Positions 1-4,998 of a DNA stretch of 8,044 nt are shown here, piece by piece. The notes beneath the pieces are model-generated. The model saw nothing but the letters and a program-made list of their open reading frames with translations, did no database searches and was not told where the DNA came from. The stretch comes from JAENVT01 sp031412355. Its GTDB lineage: Bacteria; Actinomycetota; Acidimicrobiia; Acidimicrobiales; Ilumatobacteraceae. The stretch is from the NCBI GenBank assembly GCA_031412355.1, contig JANOCR010000236.1:1-8044 (forward strand), read 5' to 3'. The first letter of the stretch is position 1. Each line of letters starts with the position of its first letter. The position numbers and the translations under genes were made by a program.

Positions 1-2
1 TG

Positions 3-107
3 GGCAAGTGTCCGGCCGAAACACGTCCTGAACTGACCGGCCGGCTGCGCATGCTGATCAACTCCATCGAGATCGTCAACGCCCCCTCTCGACCGATCAG
101 CCGCTGA
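3..107 (+). CDS. C-terminal end of an unidentified protein (5' truncated by window)
   Basis: Frame 3 is open from the window edge to a TGA at 105-107 and gives about 34 residues. The other two plus frames stop within the first 40 bases, so this is the only frame that can continue an upstream gene. The peptide contains the stretch ELTGRLRMLINSIEIVNAP, and its codons mostly end in G or C, as in the other genes here. I do not recognise the family from so short a tail. It converges with the minus-strand small gene, and the two 3' ends overlap by about 11 nt (97-107). Confidence 0.55.
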   Translation, partial: GKCPAETRPELTGRLRMLINSIEIVNAPSRPISR

Positions 108-350
108 CGAACGCGGTCACATCTTCGCGGGCGTAGAACGCCGTGGCGCACCTGTTGCAGCCGGCGGCAGCGGTCTCGGCGTCGAACGAGTCCGAATCGG
201 CCTCGAATGACTGGGTGAATTCCTCGAAGTCAGCGAGGGTTGCTTGCTCCCAGTTGATCACCGAAACCGTCGGTTCGATCTTCTTGAGGAAGGCCCCCAA
301 CAACTCGATGCAAGCAATGCGATGGCACTGTTGAGTGTGACCCTCTTCAT
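97..350 (-). CDS. Small acidic protein, reading frame apparently interrupted by a -1 shift at a G5 run
   Basis: I do not recognise this protein. Its distal part is clearly coding: GC-rich third positions, many acidic residues, and a CNRC motif close to the C-terminus. The open frame of that part reaches back only to a weak TTG at 372, through codons poor in G/C at the third position. The better start is ATG at 350-348, with GGAG six bases upstream. That frame begins MKRVTLNSAIALLASSCWG but stops after 30 residues. One extra G in the run of five at 298-294 would join the two parts into a single 84-residue protein with a hydrophobic N-terminus and C65/C68 near the end. The break could be a sequencing error in the homopolymer, a real mutation, or a -1 slippage site. 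A sigma28-like promoter 31 to 59 nt upstream also fits the ATG better than the TTG. It is divergent from the YbhN-like gene. Confidence 0.5.
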
Positions 351-379
351 GGCAATCTCCGTCTTGTTCCAACGTGAAG

Positions 380-409
380 ATATCGGCAGAGTGCCCCCGG
401 ATACTTGAG
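380..409 (-). promoter_or_regulatory. Sigma28 (FliA/WhiG)-like promoter for the small minus-strand gene
   Basis: On the minus strand the sequence reads CTCAAGT (409-403), then 15 nt, then GCCGATAT (387-380). The sigma28 consensus is about TAAAG(T), 15 nt, GCCGATAA, so the -10 element is nearly perfect and the spacing exact. Transcription would start near 373 and leave a leader of about 23 nt, carrying GGAG, before the ATG at 350. This is a motif match by eye. If correct, it would place the small gene in a motility or WhiG-type regulon. Confidence 0.5.
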
Positions 410-463
410 TGCCACCGGTCTCATCGCCTGCGGTGAGCAACGATTTGGACTAAGCAGTACCAG

Positions 464-1693
464 ATGGCCATCGAGTCAGATGACCCAGCAACGGGTGAAT
501 TGCCCCGTGTGTCGCCAGACGACACAGGTGGCCCGCCGCGCCCTTGGCGGTTCCGGCCGTTCCGCTTCACGCTCAAGTTGCTGGCATTCGTCACGATCGT
601 CTATTTCGCGATGGTCACGATCGTCCCTGGTGTCCGCGAGGCCACGGGCAAGCTGCGCACTGTCAATCCCGCGCTCCTCGGGCTGGGTTTGTTGCTGGAG
701 ATGGCCGCGCTTGTCGCCTACACGTTGCTGACCCGTGCAGCCCTCGGCGACGAGGCACACAAGATCTCCCGAGCCCGGCTGTTCCGCATTCAGATGAGCA
801 CGAAGGCGTTGTCGAGCATCGTGCCCGGAGGCAGCGCTGCGGGTTCGGCCATGGGCTATCGGTTGATGACCCTTTCGGGGGTGCACGGACCCGACGCCGG
901 GTTCGCGCTGGCCACGGCGGGGCTCGGCTCCGCCGTCGTGTTGAACTTCATCTTCTGGATCGCGCTGATGGTGTCGATTCCCATCCGCGGGGTCAACCCT
1001 GGGTACGCGACGGCCGCTATCGCAGGGATCGTGTTGATGCTGATCGCAAGCGGCATCGTCTTCGGATTGATGGAAGGCCAGGGACGCGCAGAGAGGATCC
1101 TGCGCTGGATCGCCCGACGCCTTCGACTCAGCGAAGATCGAACCGCAGCCGGGGTTCGCCACATCGGCCTTCGACTTGAGGATCTTGCTGGGGACCGCCG
1201 GTTGCTCGGTCGTGTCCTTGGCTGGGCAGCCGCCAACTGGATCCTCGATGCGGCGGCACTGTGGGTGTTCCTGCGCGCCTTTGGCGCATCGACCGAGTTT
1301 GACGCACTGATCGTGGCATTCGGCCTCGTCAACGTACTTGCGGTGATCCCGATCACACCGGGCGGTCTCGGGATAATCGACGGCGGTCTGCCGATTGCAC
1401 TGGTCGGTTTCGGACTGCCCAGTTCGACGGCGGTGCTGGGTTCGGCGACCTATCGCCTGGCCCAGTACTTCTTCCCGATTCTGCTCGGCGGATTCCTCTA
1501 CGCCACGCTGCGCGTCGGGCCATGGAGCATCAGGCGGCGCGAGCGCCTGCGACGCCTACGCGACATCGCGGCAGACCCATCGAACAACGAACGGGCCCTC
1601 GACTTCTCGGTGCGTTTCGCCCAACGCCGCAGGGCCATGGGCGATACGTCCCCGACCTTGCCTGCCGAGGGTGACGGCGACGACGACGGCTAG
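464..1693 (+). CDS. YbhN/LPG-synthase-like integral membrane protein (UPF0104/AglD type)
   Basis: This 409-residue multispanning protein resembles the transmembrane domain of lysylphosphatidylglycerol synthase/flippase (MprF) and the YbhN/AglD family. Two hallmark stretches are visible: the amphipathic segment STKALSSIVPGGSAAGSAMGYR at about 112-133, and the late motif VIPITPGGLGIIDGGLP at about 294-310. Hydrophobic segments lie near 37-55, 68-90, 147-171, 181-202, 250-271, 282-297, 301-318 and 332-350. The N-terminal 30 residues are polar and proline-rich. The C-terminal tail is basic (352-366) and ends in an acidic run. There is no soluble aminoacyl-transferase domain, so amino-acid transfer to lipid is not implied; a lipid or polyprenyl-lipid handling role is an inference from the family. 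No convincing Shine-Dalgarno precedes ATG 464. The MaoC gene follows after 14 nt and is probably co-transcribed. Confidence 0.85.
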   Translation: MAIESDDPATGELPRVSPDDTGGPPRPWRFRPFRFTLKLLAFVTIVYFAMVTIVPGVREATGKLRTVNPALLGLGLLLEMAALVAYTLLTRAALGDEAHKISRARLFRIQMSTKALSSIVPGGSAAGSAMGYRLMTLSGVHGPDAGFALATAGLGSAVVLNFIFWIALMVSIPIRGVNPGYATAAIAGIVLMLIASGIVFGLMEGQGRAERILRWIARRLRLSEDRTAAGVRHIGLRLEDLAGDRRLLGRVLGWAAANWILDAAALWVFLRAFGASTEFDALIVAFGLVNVLAVIPITPGGLGIIDGGLPIALVGFGLPSSTAVLGSATYRLAQYFFPILLGGFLYATLRVGPWSIRRRERLRRLRDIAADPSNNERALDFSVRFAQRRRAMGDTSPTLPAEGDGDDDG

Positions 1694-1707
1694 CTACTGT
1701 CGAGTGC

Positions 1708-2223
1708 ATGACCTCGCACGAGCGGCCATTCGGTAGGTGTCTCGAAGACTTCGTGATCGGCGACGTCTACAAGCACTGGCCGGGCAAGACCATCACCGAG
1801 TACGACGATCATCTGTTCTGCATGATCACCATGAACCATCATCCGCTGCACACCAACGATTGGTTCGCTGCCGAAAGTGTGCAGGGCCGAAACGTGGTTG
1901 TCGGCAATCTCGTCTACTCGCTCGTGCTGGGCATGAGCGTGCCCGACATCAGCGGTGCCGCAATCGCAAACCTGGAGGTCGAAACCCTGCAGCACAAGTT
2001 TCCGACGTTTCACGGCGACACCATCCACGCCGAGACGCGAGTGCTCGACGTGCAGGAGTCGAAGTCGAAACCCGATCGCGGCATCGTGACGGTCGAGAGC
2101 AAGGGGTTCAATCAGCACGGGCAAGAGGTTTGCTACTTCCGTCGCCGCGTGATGGTGTGGAAGCGCGACAGTCTTCCGCCGCGCCGCCGGCCGTACGACG
2201 ATGCCGACGTCTGGGCCGAGTAG
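1708..2223 (+). CDS. MaoC-family dehydratase/hydratase (hot-dog fold)
   Basis: This 171-residue single-domain protein matches the MaoC/(R)-specific enoyl-CoA hydratase family, closest to the actinobacterial mesaconyl-CoA-hydratase-like type. Visible landmarks are the N-terminal LEDFVIGDVYKHWPGKTIT (12-30), the active-site segment TMNHHPLHTND (41-51) with the expected His48, the hot-dog helix VVVGNLVYSLVLGMSV (63-78), the strand around HKFPTFHGDTIHAETRVL (96-113), and the late RGIVTVESKGFNQHG (124-138). In classical (R)-hydratases the residue five before the catalytic His is Asp; here it is Asn43. The likely reaction is reversible hydration of an enoyl-CoA or branched-chain CoA ester in the cytoplasm; the substrate cannot be fixed from sequence. 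It lies 14 nt after the YbhN-like gene and is followed by a strong hairpin. Confidence 0.9.
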   Translation: MTSHERPFGRCLEDFVIGDVYKHWPGKTITEYDDHLFCMITMNHHPLHTNDWFAAESVQGRNVVVGNLVYSLVLGMSVPDISGAAIANLEVETLQHKFPTFHGDTIHAETRVLDVQESKSKPDRGIVTVESKGFNQHGQEVCYFRRRVMVWKRDSLPPRRRPYDDADVWAE

Positions 2224-2226
2224 ATC

Positions 2227-2274
2227 CAGTGGAGTGCTTCACGCCCACCCGGGGTGGCGGCAAACACTCCACTG
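2227..2274. terminator. Strong nested hairpin after the MaoC gene, without a U-tract
   Basis: CAGTGGAGTG (2227-2236) is a perfect inverted repeat of CACTCCACTG (2265-2274). Inside it, CCACC (2245-2249) can pair with GGTGG (2253-2257), giving a nested stem. It begins 3 nt after the MaoC stop and lies upstream of the toxin-antitoxin promoter, so a terminator is the simplest role. No run of T follows; terminators lacking U-tracts are common in Actinobacteria. It could instead be a protein-binding site. Confidence 0.5.
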
Positions 2275-2298
2275 AGGTGTTGCGGTGGGGGACTGGCA

Positions 2299-2327
2299 TT
2301 GCAGTAGAACTACCATAACGGTATGCT
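2299..2327 (+). promoter_or_regulatory. Promoter and overlapping operator-like palindrome of the mazEF operon; probably leaderless
   Basis: TTGCAG (2299-2304) and TATGCT (2322-2327) are 17 nt apart and resemble a sigma70-type -35/-10 pair. A start six to seven bases beyond the -10 falls on the ATG at 2334, so the mRNA would be leaderless, which fits the absence of a Shine-Dalgarno there. The palindrome TACC-ATAAC-GGTA (2311-2323) overlaps the -10 by two bases, where an autorepressing ribbon-helix-helix antitoxin would be expected to bind. Elements were found by eye. Confidence 0.5.
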
Positions 2328-2333
2328 CTATGC

Positions 2334-2597
2334 ATGCCAACACAGCTAGCAATTCGTATACCCGACGACTTGCTCCGCGACCTCGACTGGGTCGTGATTC
2401 GTCTCGACTACGACAGCCGAACCGAAGCGATGCGCGATGCCCTGATCCGCCTGGTCGATCAGGAACGTCGCAAAGAGATCGGCGAACAGATCGCCGAGGG
2501 ATATCGGCGAATGCCGCAGACCGAGGATGAAATTGCGGGCAGCGATCAGGCCTTGATCGACTCCATCAACGAAGAGCCATGGGAGAAGTGGTGGTGA
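2334..2597 (+). CDS. mazE: Ribbon-helix-helix antitoxin of a MazEF-type system
   Basis: This 87-residue protein has a short N-terminal strand (TQLAIRIPDDLL, 3-14) and a helix (SRTEAMRDALIRLV, 28-41), the pattern of a CopG/MetJ-type ribbon-helix-helix DNA-binding domain. The rest is acidic and probably flexible, ending in INEEPWEKWW (78-87). A tryptophan-rich acidic tail of this kind is typical of actinobacterial RHH MazE proteins, where it binds and blocks MazF. The start at 2334 is supported by the promoter placement and by the domain beginning at residue 3. The stop overlaps the toxin start by one base (TGATG), so the two are translationally coupled. It probably represses its own promoter with the toxin as co-repressor. 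The symbol denotes the role; the fold is RHH, not the AbrB-type fold of E. coli MazE. Confidence 0.85.
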   Translation: MPTQLAIRIPDDLLRDLDWVVIRLDYDSRTEAMRDALIRLVDQERRKEIGEQIAEGYRRMPQTEDEIAGSDQALIDSINEEPWEKWW

Positions 2598-2905
2598 TGC
2601 GCCAGGGCGACATCTGGTTTGGCCAGACACCGAGCGAAAAGGGACGCCCGTATCTCGTGTTGACTCGCAACGAGGCGATCGGAGTCCTGAACACAGTGCT
2701 GGTTGCCCCGGTCACTCGATCGGTACGCGGTATCCCCACCGAGGTGCCGCTCGGTCCTGACGATGGGCTCCGATTGGACTGTGCCGCTTCCGTCGACAGT
2801 TCCCTGGCGATTCGCCGGGCGTACTTGACGACCCATCTCGGTTCACTGAGCTCGGGTCGCTGGCCTGACGTGTGCGCGGCAATGCGTGCCGCGATCGACT
2901 GCTGA
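2597..2905 (+). CDS. mazF: MazF/PemK-family endoribonuclease toxin
   Basis: The protein is 102 residues from ATG 2597, the usual MazF length. Family landmarks in order: MRQGDIWF (1-8); GRPYLVLTRN (16-25), with the conserved GRP-x-hydrophobic strand and Arg17; the APVTRSVRGIPTEVPL segment (37-52), with Thr40; and the late strand/helix CAASVDSSLAIRRAYL (62-77), equivalent to the region preceding the final helix of MazF. Arg17 and Thr40 are candidate catalytic residues of this mRNA-cleaving toxin. I prefer ATG 2597 because GGGAGAAG (2581-2588) lies eight bases upstream and the antitoxin stop overlaps it. An in-frame ATG at 2579 would add MGEVVV but lies inside the antitoxin. The gene ends one base before the stop of the convergent selenoprotein gene. 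Confidence 0.9.
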   Translation: MRQGDIWFGQTPSEKGRPYLVLTRNEAIGVLNTVLVAPVTRSVRGIPTEVPLGPDDGLRLDCAASVDSSLAIRRAYLTTHLGSLSSGRWPDVCAAMRAAIDC

Positions 2906-2906
2906 G

Positions 2907-3458
2907 CTATTCCGCTGCGTCTTGGCCCGCTGCGTCTTGGCCGGAGGAGATGGCGGCGACGATCTCGTCGAGGGTGGCATCCGCGTAGGCGATCATCTCG
3001 TCGTCGGTGCGATCCTGGATGGGATGCGGCGTGAAGACACGGGCCACGGTTGGAAATCCGAGCGCCCTCGACTGCGCGTCCGCGGCGTCGACGAACTGCG
3101 CTGAGGCGACGAACATGGCCGGCACACCGCGTGACTCGAAGTCAACAATGTCGTGCACACTGCACGACGTACAACTGCCTCAATCGGCGAGGGCCTCGAT
3201 CACCAGCTCGCACTGGGTGGCGATCTCGTGGCGCAGATCCACCGGTGCGGGCTTGGCGAAGGTCGGCTTCTTGAACCGCAGCACAGTGGCGCCGAGCTCG
3301 CTCAATCGTTGCTCGATGCGATTCAAGAACACGTCGCCGCGTGGCTTGGAGATGTCGAGCAGCCCAACTGTCCTGCCGTGTAGCGAAGCGGGGCGAGGCA
3401 GCAGCGAACGCTGCAAAATCGTGCGCTCGTTGGTCGGATCAAGCAGCACCCTGGTCAT
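2907..3458 (-). CDS. UGSC-family selenoprotein, read through an in-frame UGA (Sec93)
   Basis: The reading frame starts at ATG 3458 and meets UGA at 3182-3180, then continues in the same frame to TAG at 2909-2907. Decoding the UGA as selenocysteine gives one 183-residue protein with the motif D92-U-G-S-C96-T-S-C99-S-V-H-D103. This matches the family I know as UGSC (seleno)proteins, named for Sec-Gly-Ser-Cys; its biochemical function is, to my knowledge, not established. U93/C96 form a CxxC-like redox pair, with C99 following. Other visible parts are ISKPRGDVFLNRIEQRL (36-52), GATVLRFKKPTFAKP (56-70) and GFPTVARVFTPHPIQDR on the C-terminal side. A SECIS-like hairpin follows the UGA. The start overlaps the upstream gene's stop (ATGA) and has GAGAAGAG seven bases before it, so the two are co-translated. 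The C-terminus carries a small duplication (GQDAA twice). Conventional callers would show two separate ORFs (3458-3180 and 3158-2907). A disabling nonsense mutation is unlikely given the motif, preserved frame and hairpin. Confidence 0.88.
2912..2941. repeat. Perfect 15-bp tandem direct repeat, two copies
   Basis: CCGCTGCGTCTTGGC occurs at 2912-2926 and again at 2927-2941. It lies in the last codons of the selenoprotein gene and encodes the repeated GQDAA near the C-terminus. Being identical and in frame, it looks like a recent slippage duplication. Confidence 0.9.
3150..3168 (-). promoter_or_regulatory. Bacterial SECIS-like hairpin within the selenoprotein gene
   Basis: On the minus strand GTCGTGCA (3168-3161), loop GTG (3160-3158) and TGCACGAC (3157-3150) form a perfect 8-bp stem. 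The stem begins 11 nt after the UGA and the loop 19 nt after it. As I recall the bacterial SECIS consensus, the apical loop is small, has a G in its first two positions, and lies roughly 16-37 nt from the UGA; all three hold. The hairpin encodes residues 97-103 (TSCSVHD), so it would serve both coding and SelB recruitment. Confidence 0.8.
3180..3182 (-). other. In-frame UGA, predicted selenocysteine codon
   Basis: TGA on the minus strand sits between GAT (Asp92) and GGC AGT TGT (Gly-Ser-Cys). It occupies exactly the U position of the UGSC motif, and coding composition is unchanged on both sides. Decoding needs SelA/SelB/SelC/SelD, none of which is in this window. Confidence 0.87.
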
Positions 3459-4900
3459 CGCTCAACTCTTCTCGTCACCGGCTGCGAACCGGTCGCCCCG
3501 TTGGCCCACCCGCCAATCATGGCAGAGAACAATCCCGCGCCACCACCGGCGTGCACCAACAGCAGCCCGTCAGTTCGGAACTTGCCAAGGGTTTCGTTGG
3601 CCAGCCATTCGGGCACGCCTTCAGCCATGTCGGCCGCGCCACGCACAAGTTCACTCCCATGAATTTGCAGCCGGTCGTGAAGCTCGGCGAGCAACCTGGT
3701 GCGGTCCCACCCGGCGTCGGCGAACACGCGACCGTGCTCAGGTCCGACCACCAGAACACAGTCAAATCCGATCACCAGCTTGGGATGATGCGATGTGCGC
3801 AGGCATGCGGCAAACGTGTTGGCAAGTTGGCCGGCATCGCGGGCCAATTGGTCGACGATGCACCGCGGGCCTTCGCCGGCGAATGCTGTCACCGTGTCGA
3901 CATCGGCAACGAAGCCGCGGCTGACGGCCAGCGATGTGAAGGGCGACCCCAGCTCTTCTTCGGCAAAGCAGAAACTGAGTTTGCCGGGATTGCCATGTGC
4001 CGCCCGGTCGACTTCGCCCGGCCTACCGCCTCCGACGTTGCGCACGACCAGTTGTACGGCGCGGCCGATCGTCGAGTTGGTGCGGCATCCCTGGCCGAAC
4101 ACGTTGACACCGCTGTTCATGCCGATGGCCCGGGTGCCCGGCCCGTTGCAGATCAGCACCGGACCAACGGGCATCGTGGTGGCCAACACGCCATGGATGT
4201 TGAACTCGTCGGTGCACACCGCTTCGATGGCGGCGATCACCCACGGCAGATGCTCGGGCTTGCAGCCGGCCATGACCGCGTTGATCGCGATCTTCTCGAC
4301 TGTGACCTCGACCAGGTTCGGTGCGACCACGGCCACGACAGCGTCGGGCGCTCGAGTCGTGCCGTCGAGCATGCGCAGCACGCGCTGCTCGGTCGGGGGT
4401 GTCACCGGCAGACCGTCCGTCACGCCGCGCTCGAACAGCACCTCCATCTCGTCGTCGAGATCGGCCAACTCGATGCGGCGCGAACGCAGGGTTCCACCAT
4501 CGAACCGGGCCCGCAACGAGTCGACCAAGTTGGGATCGACGCTCATCGAGCCACACCCGGGCCGCATGATGGGAAGGTGATCGCCGAGGTTGTCGATGCC
4601 GGTGAGGCGTTGCCAGTCGGCTCGCAGCCAGCCGGCGGTGCGCTCTACTTCGCGCCCGTCGACGACCCGGATCAGGGTCGGTACTGTCTCGATGTCGTGG
4701 TGCCAGCTGATAGCAAGATCGGCGTCGTGAATCGGGTCGGCGCCGGCCGGGAAGGTCGGGTCGTCCTGCGTGTACACCGTTACGTCGAACTCGGCCAGCA
4801 GGGGGGCCACCATCTGGCATGTCTCACATTCGCGCTTGACAACCACCACCAGACCGTCAGGTAATAGCGGCCCATGCTGCGACTCGGAGCGCTCGACCAT
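3455..4900 (-). CDS. Thioredoxin-like domain fused to a large uncharacterised domain; partner of the UGSC selenoprotein
   Basis: This is a 481-residue protein. Residues about 15-105 look like a thioredoxin fold: strand LVVVVKRE (17-24), redox motif C25-E-T-C28, and a cis-proline loop ETVPTLIRV (71-79, Pro74). A linker with PGCGS (114-118) follows. The remainder (about 125-470) is a single large domain I cannot assign to a known enzyme. Recognisable stretches are ERGVTDGLPVTPPTEQRV (157-174), the segment EKIAINAVMAGCKPEHLPWV (202-221), GMNSGVNVFGQGCRTNSTIGR (260-280) and HAGGGAGLFSAMIGGW (450-465). I associate the TDGLPVxPPT segment with proteins encoded beside UGSC proteins. No signal peptide or clear membrane helix is visible. 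The stop overlaps the selenoprotein start (ATGA). A role in reducing, or acting with, the selenoprotein is an inference from the CxxC and the coupling. The proximal leader holds nested inverted repeats, and the only SD-like GAGG lies 14 nt from the ATG. Confidence 0.8.
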   Translation of the reverse strand: MVERSESQHGPLLPDGLVVVVKRECETCQMVAPLLAEFDVTVYTQDDPTFPAGADPIHDADLAISWHHDIETVPTLIRVVDGREVERTAGWLRADWQRLTGIDNLGDHLPIMRPGCGSMSVDPNLVDSLRARFDGGTLRSRRIELADLDDEMEVLFERGVTDGLPVTPPTEQRVLRMLDGTTRAPDAVVAVVAPNLVEVTVEKIAINAVMAGCKPEHLPWVIAAIEAVCTDEFNIHGVLATTMPVGPVLICNGPGTRAIGMNSGVNVFGQGCRTNSTIGRAVQLVVRNVGGGRPGEVDRAAHGNPGKLSFCFAEEELGSPFTSLAVSRGFVADVDTVTAFAGEGPRCIVDQLARDAGQLANTFAACLRTSHHPKLVIGFDCVLVVGPEHGRVFADAGWDRTRLLAELHDRLQIHGSELVRGAADMAEGVPEWLANETLGKFRTDGLLLVHAGGGAGLFSAMIGGWANGATGSQPVTRRVER

Positions 4901-4905
4901 TCAAC

Positions 4906-4939
4906 GCAACGTAGCCTCGTGCGACGCACGTCACGTTGC
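4906..4939. promoter_or_regulatory. Nested inverted repeats in the divergent intergenic region
   Basis: GCAACGT (4906-4912) pairs with ACGTTGC (4933-4939). Inside it, CGTGCG (4918-4923) and CGCACG (4925-4930) are inverted around a single base. The pair sits in the 98-nt gap between the thioredoxin-domain gene (minus, from 4900) and the MBL hydrolase (plus, from 4999). It begins six bases before the minus-strand ATG, so in that mRNA it would form a leader hairpin enclosing the GAGG at 4918-4915. It could act as an operator or as an RNA switch; neither can be decided from sequence. Confidence 0.45.
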
Positions 4940-4998
4940 CCGGACTTTTCCTGGCGTGGAACAGCCCCTATCGTGCCGACCTTGGGGATCACTCAGTG

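Noticed and set aside
143..334. Plus-strand 63-codon ORF opposite the small minus-strand gene
   Set aside because: No ribosome binding site or recognisable features; the minus strand has better third-position composition, a promoter and a Shine-Dalgarno.
476..1162. Minus-strand ORF of 228 codons opposite the YbhN-like gene
   Set aside because: Composition typical of an antisense shadow (rich in Arg, His, Gln, Asp), no family features, and the plus frame is a clear membrane protein.
2579..2596. Upstream ATG start for the MazF toxin
   Set aside because: ATG 2597 has a good Shine-Dalgarno and a one-base overlap with the antitoxin stop, and MazF proteins typically begin MxxGDIW.
3180..3182. A nonsense mutation making the gene a pseudogene
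   Set aside because: The downstream half keeps good codon usage and the UGSCTSC motif, and the UGA is at the expected selenocysteine position.
3180..3458. A complete 92-residue gene ending at the UGA, with a separate GTG-started gene at 3158-2907
   Set aside because: The two share one frame, the UGA sits in a known Sec motif, a SECIS-like hairpin follows, and the GTG at 3158 lies in the hairpin loop with no ribosome binding site.
3341..4864. Long plus-strand ORF of 507 codons opposite the thioredoxin-domain gene
   Set aside because: Shadow of the minus-strand gene in high-GC DNA. The minus frame shows a CxxC domain, recognisable motifs and coupling to the next gene; the plus frame shows none.
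4936..4998. Upstream TTG start for the MBL hydrolase
   Set aside because: The extra 21 residues do not resemble the family N-terminus, which begins at MRVTFHGVRG, and the stretch lies in the divergent promoter region.
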